From Thermopolyspora flexuosa (lineage in GTDB: Bacteria; Actinomycetota; Actinomycetes; Streptosporangiales; Streptosporangiaceae), in the NCBI RefSeq assembly GCF_006716785.1, contig NZ_VFPQ01000001.1, positions 62,001 through 126,000 on the forward strand: 64,000 bases of DNA. The letters run 5' to 3'. Shown one piece after another: positions 18,454-26,591 of this stretch. Made by a program: the position numbers and the translations under genes. Position 1 is the stretch's first letter, and each line of letters opens with the position of its first letter. The notes under the pieces are model-generated. The model did not search any database and was not told the DNA's origin. It saw nothing but the letters and a program-made list of their open reading frames with translations.

Positions 18454-19287
18454 ATGCGACTGGTGGTGCAGCTCGCGGCCGTGGTGGCGGTCGCGTTTCT
18501 CGGTGGCCTGGTCACGGGTGCGGTGGAGGGGAGCGCGCCCGCCACCCTGGTCGCCGGGGTCGGGACCGCCGTGGTGCTGGTTCTCGGGTACGCCCTCGCG
18601 GTGCGGCGGACGGAGCGGCGCGCGGCGGAGGAGGTGGCGGCGAGGGGCGCCGCCGGGGCGCTCGCCCGCGGGCTGCTCGTCGGCGCCGGGATGTTCGGGA
18701 CGGTCGTCCTGTGCCTTGCGTCGCTCGGGTACTACCGGGTCGACGGCATGGGCTCGGTGGCGGGCGCGGTGGCGCTCGTCGGGTTCATGGCCGCCGCCGC
18801 GACCTGGGAGGAGCTGGCCTTCCGCGGCGTGCTGTTCCGCATCGTCGAGGAACGCCTCGGCACGTGGTGGGCGATGGGGCTGACCGCGGTCGCCTTCGGG
18901 CTGATGCACCTGCCCAACCCGGACGCGAACCTGTGGGGCGCGACCGCCGTCGCGATCGAGGCCGGCGGCATGCTCGCCGCGGCGTACGTGGCCACGCGCA
19001 ACCTGTGGGTGCCGATCGGCGTGCACTTCGGCTGGAACTACGCCGCGGCCGGGATCTTCGGCACCGTGGTCTCCGGCACCGGCGAGAACCAGGGGCTGCT
19101 GGACGGCGTGACGTCCGGCCCGGCCCTGCTCACCGGCGGCGCCTTCGGCCCGGAGGCGAGCCCGTTCGCGGTGCTGTCCGGCCTGCTGCTCACGGTCGCG
19201 TTCCTGTGGCTCGCCCACCGGCGCGGGAACCTGATCCCCCGCAAGGGCCGCGCGACGGCCGCCGAGAGCGTTACGGTCGCCCGGTGA
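18454..19287 (+). CDS. CPBP-family intramembrane metalloprotease
   Basis: The ATG at 18454 follows AAGGAG; an earlier in-frame start has none. The 277-residue protein has about seven membrane segments and the family's three motifs: EE in WEELAFRGVLFR, a His in FGLMHLPN, and His/Asn in HFGWNYAAA. CPBP (Abi) proteases cleave membrane or prenylated substrates or protect against own bacteriocins. It overlaps the following sensor kinase by GTGA, so it probably belongs to the same signalling operon; it could modify or be controlled by the two-component system. Confidence 0.87.
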   Translation: MRLVVQLAAVVAVAFLGGLVTGAVEGSAPATLVAGVGTAVVLVLGYALAVRRTERRAAEEVAARGAAGALARGLLVGAGMFGTVVLCLASLGYYRVDGMGSVAGAVALVGFMAAAATWEELAFRGVLFRIVEERLGTWWAMGLTAVAFGLMHLPNPDANLWGATAVAIEAGGMLAAAYVATRNLWVPIGVHFGWNYAAAGIFGTVVSGTGENQGLLDGVTSGPALLTGGAFGPEASPFAVLSGLLLTVAFLWLAHRRGNLIPRKGRATAAESVTVAR

Positions 19288-20441
19288 TCGACATCCGACG
19301 GATCCCGGACCGGTGGCGGCGGCTCGACGTCACGGTCCGGGACGCTCCGCTGGCGCTGCTGCTCGCCGCCACCTCGTTCCTCCCGGGCTTCCAGGGATCC
19401 GGCACGCGCATCATCGAGGCCCCGGCCCGGCCGTACGACATGCTCGCCGTCGCGGTGATCGTGCTGCAGGCCGCCCCGCTCGCCGTACGCCGCCGGTGGC
19501 CCGCGATCTCCCTCGCCCTCGTGGTGATCGGCTTCGCCGCCGACCAGCTGCTCGGCTACCACACGCCGACGGGCACCGCGCTGCCGATCGCGCTGCTCAG
19601 CGCGGGCGCCCACCTCGGACGCCACCGGCTCGCCGCCGTGCTCGCGCTCTCCGCGGCGTACGTGCCGCTCGTGGTCGCGCTCGACCGGCTCCACCCGGGC
19701 GCCGAGGAGCCGAGCGAGTTCGTCACGTTCTACCTGGCGCTGGCGCTGTTCTGGGGGATCGGGGCGTGGCTGCGCTCCACCAGGGCCGCCGAGGCGGAAC
19801 GCCGCCGCCGCGTCGCCGAGGCGACCCGGGCCGCCGAGCGCACCCGGATCGCCCGCGAGCTGCACGACGTGGTGACCCACCACGTGACCGCGATGGTGGT
19901 GCAGGCCGAGGCGGCCCGGTACCTCACCGCCTCGCCCGACCGGCTCGACGCGGCCCTGGACGCGATCACCGACACCGGGCGGCGGGCCGTCGCCGACCTG
20001 CGGCGGCTGCTCGACCTGCTCAACCCCGGCCACGACGCCCCCGACCGGATGCCGTCGCTCGGCGAGCTTGCCGCGCTCGTCGAGCGCATCCGGCGGGCCG
20101 GGCAGCCGGTCGAGCTCGTCGAGGACGGCAAACCCGCCGAAATCGCCGGAAGCGCCGAGCACGTGGCCTATAGGGTCGTGCAGGAGGCGCTGACGAACGC
20201 CCTGAAGTACGCGCACGGCAGCCGTACCGGGGTCCGCGTGCGCTACGGCGAGAAGGAGATCACCGTGGAGGTCACCAACGACGGCTCCGGTACCCGGAGC
20301 GCCTCCCCGCCTGGCGGCGGGCGCGGCCTCGCCGGGCTCCGGGAGCGGGTCGAGGCGCTCGGCGGCGACTTCGACGCCGGGCCGGCGGCCGGCGGCGGCT
20401 TCGCCGTACGGGCCCGGATCCCCGTGGGCGGGGCGTCGTGA
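19284..20441 (+). CDS. Two-component sensor histidine kinase (NarL/DesK type)
   Basis: The 385-residue kinase starts at a GTG overlapping the protease stop. Four to five membrane segments fill residues 25-165. The HisKA_3 box contains the phospho-acceptor His in RIARELHDVVTHHVTAM (about 192-208), and the HATPase domain has YRVVQEALTNALKYAH and GRGLAGLRERVEALGG. The signal is unknown. It pairs with the LuxR-type regulator that overlaps it downstream. Confidence 0.92.
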   Translation: MIDIRRIPDRWRRLDVTVRDAPLALLLAATSFLPGFQGSGTRIIEAPARPYDMLAVAVIVLQAAPLAVRRRWPAISLALVVIGFAADQLLGYHTPTGTALPIALLSAGAHLGRHRLAAVLALSAAYVPLVVALDRLHPGAEEPSEFVTFYLALALFWGIGAWLRSTRAAEAERRRRVAEATRAAERTRIARELHDVVTHHVTAMVVQAEAARYLTASPDRLDAALDAITDTGRRAVADLRRLLDLLNPGHDAPDRMPSLGELAALVERIRRAGQPVELVEDGKPAEIAGSAEHVAYRVVQEALTNALKYAHGSRTGVRVRYGEKEITVEVTNDGSGTRSASPPGGGRGLAGLRERVEALGGDFDAGPAAGGGFAVRARIPVGGAS

Positions 20442-21097
20442 CCGAGCCGATCCGCGTCCTGGTCTGCGACGACCAGCCGCTGATCCGCACCGGGTTCGCC
20501 ACGATCATCGACGCGCAGCCCGACATGGAGGTGGCAGGCGAGTGCGGGGACGGCCACACCGCGGTCGAGCTCGCCCGGCGGCTGCGCCCGGACCTGGTGA
20601 TCATGGACGTGCGCATGCCGGGGCTCGACGGCATCGAGGCGACCCGGCGGCTCGCCGGGGCGGGCGTGCCGGATCCGGTCAAGGTGCTCGTGGTGACCAC
20701 GTTCAACCTCGACGAGTACGTGTACGAGGCGCTGCGCGCGGGCGCGAGCGGCTTCCTGCTCAAGGACGCCCCGCCCGCGCACCTGCTGCACGGCATCCGC
20801 ACCGTCGCGTCGGGCGCCGCGCTGCTCGCGCCCGAGGTGACCCGGCGGCTCGTCGGCAGGTTCGCCTCCCGCATCCGGCCCGCCGAGCGGCCCGCGGCCG
20901 AGCCGCCGCTCACCCCGCGCGAGCTGGAGGTGCTGCGCCTCATCGCCGAGGGCCTGTCGAACAGCGAGATCGCGGACACCCTGGTGATCAGCCAGGAGAC
21001 CGTGAAGACGTACGTGTCGCGCATCCTCACCAAGCTCGACCTGCGCGACCGGGTGCAGGCGGTCGTCTACGCCTACCGCAACGGCCTGGTGACCTGA
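20438..21097 (+). CDS. LuxR/NarL-family response regulator
   Basis: The 219-residue regulator begins at a GTG overlapping the kinase stop (GTGA). The receiver domain has DDQ at the start, the phospho-acceptor Asp in LVIMDVRMPGLDG and the conserved Lys in FLLKDAPP. The C-terminal helix-turn-helix (TPRELEVLRLIAEGLSNSEI) is of LuxR type. It forms a complete operon with the kinase and the CPBP protease. Confidence 0.95.
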   Translation: MTEPIRVLVCDDQPLIRTGFATIIDAQPDMEVAGECGDGHTAVELARRLRPDLVIMDVRMPGLDGIEATRRLAGAGVPDPVKVLVVTTFNLDEYVYEALRAGASGFLLKDAPPAHLLHGIRTVASGAALLAPEVTRRLVGRFASRIRPAERPAAEPPLTPRELEVLRLIAEGLSNSEIADTLVISQETVKTYVSRILTKLDLRDRVQAVVYAYRNGLVT

Positions 21098-21227
21098 GGA
21101 GTGCCGGAGAGGTACGGCGGGCCGGCGCGGCCTGGGACCGGACGGGCCAGGGTAGCGGACCGGGGACCGGCCGCCCGCGCCCGCCGTACCCGCGAGCCGT
21201 CCGCGACGAAGGGGATGAGCAAGGCGA

Positions 21228-22019
21228 ATGGCTACCACGGGGTTCCAAGGAGCGATCTTCGACGTCGACGGGGTGCTCGTCGACTCGCCGCACGAGCGCG
21301 CCTGGCGGCAGGCGCTGCGCGAGCTGATGGAGGGCGAGTGGGCGGACATCCGGGACCGGACCACCTGGTCGCCGGAGGCGTTCACTTCCGAGGTATACCA
21401 GCGGGTGATCTCCGGCAGGCCGCGGATGAGCGGCGCGCTGGGCGCGCTGGAGCACTTCCGGGTGCCGGACGCGGCCGGCCGGGCGAAGGTCTACGCGGAC
21501 CGCAAACAGCGGCTCATCGTCGGGTTCATCGAGGCCGGCGAGTTCACCGCGTTCCCCGACGCGATCCGGTTCGTGCTCGCCGTACGCGCGGCGGGCATCC
21601 CGATGGCGGCGGCCTCCTCGTCGAAGAACGCCGACCGGTTCCTCAAGCGCATCCGCGTCGACACGTTCGCCGAGCGGGAGCGGCTCGGCCACGACTTCGT
21701 CCGGCCGGGCATGACGCTGTACGACCTGTTCGCCGCCGACCTGTCCGGCCGGGACCTCGCCCACGGCAAGCCGGACCCGGAGATCTTCCTCGTCTCCGCC
21801 GCCGAGCTCGGCGTGCCGCCGGAGCACTGCTTCGTGGTGGAGGACGCGGTGAGCGGGGTGCGGGCGGCGAAGGCCGGCGGCATGGCCGCGCTCGCCGTCG
21901 CCCGGGCCGGCGACCGCGCGCTGCTCGCCGCCGCCCGGGCCGACCTCGTCGTCAGCAGCCTCGACGAGGTCGACGTGGCCGCGCTCGCCGAGCACCGGCT
22001 CGCGGCCCGGCGGCCCTGA
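21228..22019 (+). CDS. HAD-superfamily hydrolase, beta-phosphoglucomutase-like
   Basis: The 263-residue protein has the HAD nucleophile motif FDVDGVLVDS (residues 10-19), a helical cap, motif II AASSSKN, Lys in HGKPDPEIF and the acidic motif VVEDAVSGVRAAKAGG. This arrangement is that of sugar-phosphate phosphatases and beta-phosphoglucomutases. It converges with the minus-strand peptide cluster. The substrate cannot be given. Confidence 0.88.
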   Translation: MATTGFQGAIFDVDGVLVDSPHERAWRQALRELMEGEWADIRDRTTWSPEAFTSEVYQRVISGRPRMSGALGALEHFRVPDAAGRAKVYADRKQRLIVGFIEAGEFTAFPDAIRFVLAVRAAGIPMAAASSSKNADRFLKRIRVDTFAERERLGHDFVRPGMTLYDLFAADLSGRDLAHGKPDPEIFLVSAAELGVPPEHCFVVEDAVSGVRAAKAGGMAALAVARAGDRALLAAARADLVVSSLDEVDVAALAEHRLAARRP

Positions 22020-22037
22020 CCGCGGCCCCGGTACGGC

Positions 22038-23153
22038 TCAGCCCGCCGCGGCCGCCGGGGCGGGTGCGGCGCGGCGGGACCGGATGCGGCGGCTGACGAA
22101 GACGTAGAGGTAGAGGGCCCAGCCGAGGGTGATGATGGCGAGGGTCGCCACCGGGCCCGCGGGCACGCCCGGGGCGGCGGCGATCTCGTCGAGGGCGCGG
22201 GCGCAGGTGACCACGGTGAGCGGCACGGTGTAGCCCGCGAAGAAGCCGAGGCCGAGGACGCGGCCGACGACGAGGAACCAGGCGTACCGGCGCACGCTCG
22301 CCGGGACCTTCGGGGCGGGCCGCCGGGCGAGCCGGGCGCGCAGGTAGGTCTGCGCGTCGTCCATCAGGTTCTTGTTGCCGGTGAGGTTGGCGTACGCGAA
22401 GTAGACGTCGGTCCGCATGAAGAAGAGGAACTGCCAGACGATCTGCGACAGGCAGATCAGCATCACCAGCCGGACGACGTCGTTGCCGGTGAAGTAGAGC
22501 GCGCACAGGCAGGCGCACACCAGCAGGAAGTCGGTGCGCATCCCGGCGAGGTGCACCCGGTACCGGGAGCGGCGGGGCGTCTGCCAGATGCCGGTGACCC
22601 GGGTCTGCACGACGAGGAACTGCAGCCGGGTGCCGAGCGACAGCTCGGCGCGCACGCCGAGGGAGCGGGCGGCGAGGATGTGGCTGAACTCGTGCACGAA
22701 CACGAGCAGCCAGGAGCCGACGGCGAAGGAGAGGGTGAACGCGAGGCTGTCCGCCCAGACGATCTCGTCGTACGACGGGATGATCTCCGGCCGGGCGATC
22801 ACCGCGGCGAGCGCGCCGCAGGCGACCAGGCCGATGAGCACGTTCGCGGCCGTCGAGAAGAACGGCCGGGCCGTGGCGGGGGAGATGCGGTCCCACAGGT
22901 TCGGCGGGCGTTGCGGCGGGCGGAGCAGCCCGGCCGCGTCGAGGCCGGCCACGAAGTCGGCCACGTCCACGTCGACGCCGCGGGTGCGGTGGATCTCGGC
23001 GCGCACCTCGTCGACGGTGCGGGTGCCGTCGAGCAGGGCGATCACGTCGGCGGCGATCGCGGGCACGTTGACGAACGTCTCGCCGTTGCCGATCACGTAG
23101 TCGTCGGGGCCGTCCCGGACGACGCTGAGGAAGGACAGGTCGGGTCGGGTCAC
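22038..23153 (-). CDS. PqqD-like domain fused to M50 membrane metalloprotease (RiPP maturation)
   Basis: The start is the GTG at 23153, overlapping the stop of the E1-like gene (GTGA); the product has 371 residues. Residues 15-78 resemble a PqqD/RRE peptide-recognition domain (YVIGNGETFVNVPAIAADVI). Residues 95-345 hold about six membrane segments with the zinc motif HEFSH (154-158) and the third ligand probably Asp249 (MRTDVYFAYAN). The protein therefore looks able to bind a leader peptide and cut it at or within the membrane, releasing or exporting the product. It is the last of three tightly linked minus-strand genes. No separate ABC exporter is present. Confidence 0.8.
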   Translation of the reverse strand: MTRPDLSFLSVVRDGPDDYVIGNGETFVNVPAIAADVIALLDGTRTVDEVRAEIHRTRGVDVDVADFVAGLDAAGLLRPPQRPPNLWDRISPATARPFFSTAANVLIGLVACGALAAVIARPEIIPSYDEIVWADSLAFTLSFAVGSWLLVFVHEFSHILAARSLGVRAELSLGTRLQFLVVQTRVTGIWQTPRRSRYRVHLAGMRTDFLLVCACLCALYFTGNDVVRLVMLICLSQIVWQFLFFMRTDVYFAYANLTGNKNLMDDAQTYLRARLARRPAPKVPASVRRYAWFLVVGRVLGLGFFAGYTVPLTVVTCARALDEIAAAPGVPAGPVATLAIITLGWALYLYVFVSRRIRSRRAAPAPAAAAG

Positions 23154-24205
23154 CGGCAGACCTCGCAGTCGGCCGCGCGGGTGAACTCCCGGGCGGTGGT
23201 GGTGAGGGTGAGCAGGTCGAGGTAGACCGTGCGGCCGAGGATCGCGGGCGGGCCGGTGCGCGTCGCCCACCGGATGATCTCCGCGGCGAGCATGCCGGAG
23301 ACGATCACGCACAGCGGGGCGAACGCCGGGATGATCCGGCCGGCGTTCTCCGGGGTGGGCAGCGTGGCCCTGCCGTACCGTTCGGCGAGCTCACGCTCCT
23401 GGCAGGCGAGGCAGGCGGTCTCCCCGGGGACGACGAGCGGGCCGACCAGGCCCATGTGCTGGTTGAACCCGCCGGTGACGAACGGCACGCCCGCCTCGAC
23501 GCAGGCCCGGTTGACCCAGCGGCGGATGTGCGGCTGCGGGGTGTCGACCGTGTTCACCACGAGGTCCGCGCCCTTGATCACCTCGGCGACGTCGGCGGCC
23601 GAGCTCAGGCGGCGCGGCACCGGGTCGATCGCCGCCTCCGGCTCGTGCTCGCGCAGCCGCCGGGCGGCGGCGGCGACCTTGGGGGTGCCGACGTCGCCCG
23701 TGGTGTAGAGGTGCTGGCGGTGCAGGTTCGACGGCTCGACGTGGTCGTCGTCGACGAGGCGCAGGGTACGCACCCCGGCGGTGGCGAGCTGCACCGCGAC
23801 CGCGCCGCCGATCGCGCCGACGCCGAGCACCGCCACGGTGAGCCGGGCGAGCGCGCGCAGGGCCTCCTCGACCCGCTCGGCCGGGTGGAACATCGACAGG
23901 AACAGCGCCTGGCGGGAGCGCCGCTCGTCCGCGATGAGCCGCGCGGTGTCGCTCTCCCGCACCAGGATCCGGGCGGCGAGCAGCCGATCCACGGCCGCGT
24001 CGATCTCCTCCGGGGAGGCGCCCGCGACGCGCCCGTACAGTTCCGCGCGCTCGCGCGGGCCCGTCGCGCACAGCCGCAGTAAATCGCGCAACGGCGGCTC
24101 GACAGGCTCCAGAATTTGCCCGGTCGGGGGAAAGTCGCCAAGCCTGGCCCGGCCCGACAAATCGTCGAGGAAGAATGGGAAGGCAGGATTGACCTGAACC
24201 CGCAT
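23150..24205 (-). CDS. E1-like (ThiF/MccB-type) adenylyltransferase with N-terminal winged-helix domain
   Basis: The 351-residue protein has an N-terminal winged-helix-like domain (about 1-95) that could clamp a peptide. An E1 domain follows, with the nucleotide loop GVGAIGG (128-134), the acidic/asparagine stretch VDDDHVEPSNLHRQ (151-164) and a four-cysteine zinc site, CLAC (265-268) with CEVC (347-350). Enzymes of this family use ATP to adenylate the carboxy-terminus of a small protein or peptide; MccB does so on a seven-residue peptide. A 20-codon peptide gene lies 64 bases upstream and is the obvious substrate. It is translationally coupled to the PqqD-M50 protein. Confidence 0.85.
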   Translation of the reverse strand: MRVQVNPAFPFFLDDLSGRARLGDFPPTGQILEPVEPPLRDLLRLCATGPRERAELYGRVAGASPEEIDAAVDRLLAARILVRESDTARLIADERRSRQALFLSMFHPAERVEEALRALARLTVAVLGVGAIGGAVAVQLATAGVRTLRLVDDDHVEPSNLHRQHLYTTGDVGTPKVAAAARRLREHEPEAAIDPVPRRLSSAADVAEVIKGADLVVNTVDTPQPHIRRWVNRACVEAGVPFVTGGFNQHMGLVGPLVVPGETACLACQERELAERYGRATLPTPENAGRIIPAFAPLCVIVSGMLAAEIIRWATRTGPPAILGRTVYLDLLTLTTTAREFTRAADCEVCR

Positions 24206-24233
24206 CTCGGTCGGCTCTCAGGGGGTGGACGGT

Positions 24234-24260
24234 GGGGCCGCCGGAGGGCGCGGCGGCCCC
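24234..24260 (-). terminator. GC-rich hairpin between peptide gene and E1 gene
   Basis: Nine-base perfect arms, GGGGCCGCC (minus strand 24260-24252) and GGCGGCCCC (24242-24234), enclose nine bases. No U-tract follows. As in many RiPP operons, such a hairpin right after the precursor gene could end or stabilise most transcripts, so that the peptide is made in excess of its enzymes. Confidence 0.6.
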
Positions 24261-24269
24261 ATGCCCAGG

Positions 24270-24332
24270 TCAGCAGCTGTTGCTGTTACCGGTCGTCTCG
24301 ACCTCCTCGACCTTCTTGATCTCGATCTTCAC
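24270..24332 (-). CDS. Putative RiPP precursor peptide, 20 residues
   Basis: The GTG at 24332 has GGAAGGGG six bases upstream. The peptide reads MKIEIKKVEEVETTGNSNSC. The first 12 residues alternate charged and beta-branched residues, as expected of a strand-forming leader bound by a PqqD/winged-helix domain. The last eight, TTGNSNSC, are small and polar with a single terminal cysteine and look like the core. Position (first gene, own strong ribosome site, then hairpin, then an E1-like enzyme and a PqqD-M50 protease) makes a ribosomal peptide product very likely. The product structure is unknown. It is too short for common ORF cut-offs. Confidence 0.75.
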   Translation of the reverse strand: MKIEIKKVEEVETTGNSNSC

Positions 24333-24383
24333 GGATCGCCCCTTCCGTTGTCGATGTCGATTTCACCGGTAGTGTGGAGCTTA

Positions 24384-24403
24384 AGTAAGGTTCCAGAGTA
24401 AGG
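24384..24403 (-). promoter_or_regulatory. Direct repeats upstream of the peptide gene
   Basis: AGTAAGG occurs at 24384-24390 and again at 24397-24403 (CCTTACT on the coding strand), 13 bases apart, in an AT-richer stretch 52-71 bases before the peptide start. TTGCCT overlaps the distal repeat as a possible -35 element. It is a candidate activator site and promoter. Confidence 0.35.
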
Positions 24404-24459
24404 CAATACCCTGTTTTTGGGGTGTGCGTTACGTGGTCGCCTTTTCTCCGATCGTGATC

Positions 24460-25041
24460 TCAGTCCGAAATTCTTTTAAGGAATTCCGTTACCCGTTGCC
24501 ACATGAGGGTGGCGGCGCACGGGTCGTAGTCGGGCAGGCCGGGATCGGCGAACAGGTGCGCGTCGGTCGGGTAGGTGTGCACCTCGAACGCGGCGCCGGA
24601 GGCGGTGACGAGCCGCTCCAGCTCGGCGACCGTCGCGGGCTCCACCCACGGGTCGCCCTCGCCGTAGTGCACCTGGACCGGCACGCCGGCGGGCCACGGG
24701 CCGGCCAGCGCGTCGTCCGCCACCGCGCCGTGCATGAGGATCAGGCCCCGGGCCGCCGGGTGCGACGCGGCGAGCGTGCCGGCCGCGGCGGCCCCGAGGG
24801 AGAACCCGGCGAACACCACGGGACGGTCGACGGACTCGCCGAACCGGCGCACCCGCCGCCTGATCTCCTCGACGCCGAGCGCGTCGCGCTTGCGCAGCCC
24901 GTCCTCGACCTCGTCGAACACCTCGCCGTCGTAGTAGTCGGGCACCACCACGGTGTGCCCTGCCGCGCGGAGGATGTCGGCGGCGGCGTGCACGCCCGGA
25001 CGCAATCCCAGTGCGGAGTGCAACAACATGATCTCGGCCAC
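24460..25041 (-). CDS. Dienelactone hydrolase family protein
   Basis: The 193-residue alpha/beta hydrolase has the nucleophile elbow GFSLGAAAAG (about 95-104, Ser in the position where dienelactone hydrolase has Cys), an Asp in the GEGDPW region and a His in DAHLFAD. The short length and DYYDGEVFDEVEDGL segment match small actinobacterial dienelactone-hydrolase-like esterases. The ATG at 25041 follows no strong site. It lies upstream of the peptide cluster on the same strand, but 130 bases and a promoter region separate them, so a role there is not assumed. Confidence 0.82.
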   Translation of the reverse strand: MAEIMLLHSALGLRPGVHAAADILRAAGHTVVVPDYYDGEVFDEVEDGLRKRDALGVEEIRRRVRRFGESVDRPVVFAGFSLGAAAAGTLAASHPAARGLILMHGAVADDALAGPWPAGVPVQVHYGEGDPWVEPATVAELERLVTASGAAFEVHTYPTDAHLFADPGLPDYDPCAATLMWQRVTEFLKRISD

Positions 25042-25182
25042 GCGGCCTGTGTATCACCGCACACCGACACTGACAATGACCATGTCCGGACGTCAGGTGG
25101 CGCGGTCGAGTCCGGGGCCGCGCCGCCCGCGGCCCGGCGCCCGGGCCCGGGGTTACGGCCCGGCCGCCGGAGGGCCGTCCGG

Positions 25183-26511
25183 TCAGTGCGCCACCGGGTG
25201 GTTCGCCAGGAACACCCCGTGCGGGTCGCGCTCCCGCTTGATCCGCCGCAGCCGGTCGAGGGTGGCGGCGGGGAAGGTGTGCGCCACGGTCTCGCCCGCC
25301 CCGAGGCAGATGTACGGCCTGCGCCCGGTGACGAGCCCGCCCAGGTCGCCGGCGATCCGCCGCTGCCGCTCCCGTATCGCCGCGGCGGTGTCCGGCCCGG
25401 TCACCGCGCCGAACGTGTACAGCAGGTACGGCTCGGCCAGCGCGCCGCACGCGCCCCCGTCCGGCCGCTCCTCGGCGAGCGCGCCGCCGAGGTGCCGGAT
25501 CTGCACGCCGCCGAGCGGGTCGATCGGCTCGTGCAGCAGCACCCGCAGCGCGGCCTCGTCGAGCCCGGTGAGCAGCTCGCCCCCGGACGCGCTCGGCATC
25601 GGGTCGACGGGGTCGCCGGTGATCGCGCCGAGCTCGGCCGGGGTGAGCGGCCCTCTGGTGTCCTGGAGCGGGCCGCCGATCGCGTCGAGCGGCTTGAGCA
25701 GGTCCCGCGCCTCGTCGGCCTCGCCGAGGAAGGCGACGCTCACCGTGACCATGGGCGGCACGCCCGGCAGGTTCAGCCGGCCGAGCCACGCCGACAGGGC
25801 CGGCGGCGCCTGCGCGGTGACCTCCAGGTAGGCGGCGGCCACCTCGTCCGCCCGGGCGAGCGGCCACGCCATCGCCCCGCCGTACAGGGCCGGGGCCGGG
25901 AACAGTTCGAACTCGATCGCGGTGACGATCGCGAAGTCGCCCCCGCCGCCGCGCAGCGCCCAGAACAGCTCCGGATCGGACCCGGCGGTCACCCGGGCCC
26001 GCTCGCCGTCGGCGTCCACCACCTCGAACGCGGTCACCGCGTCCGCGGCCCAGCCGTACCGGCGGCCGAACCAGGACAGCCCGCCGCTGAGCGTGTATCC
26101 GGTCACGCCCACCACCGGCGAGCTCCCGGCGAGCCCGGTCAGCCCGTACGGCGTGGCCGCCGCCAGCACCCGGTCCCAGGTCACGCCCGCCCCCACCCGG
26201 GCCAGCCGCCGCTCGGGCCGTACCACGACCTCGTCGAGGCGGCGGGTGCGCAGCAGGATCGCCCCGTCCGTGCCGGGCGCGGCGCTGTGCCCGGTCGTCT
26301 GCGCGGCCACCGCGCGCCCGGCCGTGCGCGCGTACCGCACCACGGCGGCGACGTCGTCCACGTCCGCGGCCTCCACCACCGCGGCGACCGGCTGCTCGAC
26401 CGCCAGGTTCCACGGCCGGGCCGCCTCGGCGAAGCCCTCGTCGCCCGGCAGCAGGACCCGGCCGGATACGGCCGCGCGCAGCCCGAGGCCGGTTTCCATG
26501 TCGGCTCGCAT
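25183..26511 (-). CDS. FAD-linked oxidoreductase, berberine-bridge-enzyme-like
   Basis: The 442-residue protein has a PCMH-type FAD-binding domain with VRYARTAGRAVAAQTTGHSA (residues 53-72, His for covalent FAD), GVTWDRVLAAATPYGLTGLAGSS and a GGGGDFAIVT block, then the BBE C-terminal segment HDP-HGVFLANHP. The second covalent anchor, the CxxG-type cysteine, is not evident, so FAD may be bound through His alone. Substrates may be sugars or alkaloid-like compounds. It is divergent from an ECF41-type sigma factor, a common arrangement in which the sigma factor drives the adjacent oxidoreductase. Confidence 0.87.
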   Translation of the reverse strand: MRADMETGLGLRAAVSGRVLLPGDEGFAEAARPWNLAVEQPVAAVVEAADVDDVAAVVRYARTAGRAVAAQTTGHSAAPGTDGAILLRTRRLDEVVVRPERRLARVGAGVTWDRVLAAATPYGLTGLAGSSPVVGVTGYTLSGGLSWFGRRYGWAADAVTAFEVVDADGERARVTAGSDPELFWALRGGGGDFAIVTAIEFELFPAPALYGGAMAWPLARADEVAAAYLEVTAQAPPALSAWLGRLNLPGVPPMVTVSVAFLGEADEARDLLKPLDAIGGPLQDTRGPLTPAELGAITGDPVDPMPSASGGELLTGLDEAALRVLLHEPIDPLGGVQIRHLGGALAEERPDGGACGALAEPYLLYTFGAVTGPDTAAAIRERQRRIAGDLGGLVTGRRPYICLGAGETVAHTFPAATLDRLRRIKRERDPHGVFLANHPVAH

Positions 26512-26541
26512 TGTCGTACCCCACTCCTACGCTCGGTCCGC

Positions 26542-26567
26542 GGTCACCCTCCCGGTGCCGCGCTCGT
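26542..26567 (+). promoter_or_regulatory. Possible ECF41-type promoter
   Basis: GGTCACC (26542-26548) and CGTC (26564-26567) are separated by about 15 bases, which partly fits the TGTCACA/CGTC elements reported for ECF41 sigma factors. It lies upstream of the sigma-factor gene and may be autoregulatory. The -35 match is incomplete. Confidence 0.3.
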
Positions 26568-26591
26568 CTCTCCCATGACGGAGCAGGAGCC

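Noticed and set aside
24381-24403. Iron box (DtxR/IdeR type) before the peptide gene
   Set aside because: TTAAGTAAGGTTCC shares only part of the TTAGGTTAGG-type consensus and lacks the second half of the palindrome; described instead as direct repeats.
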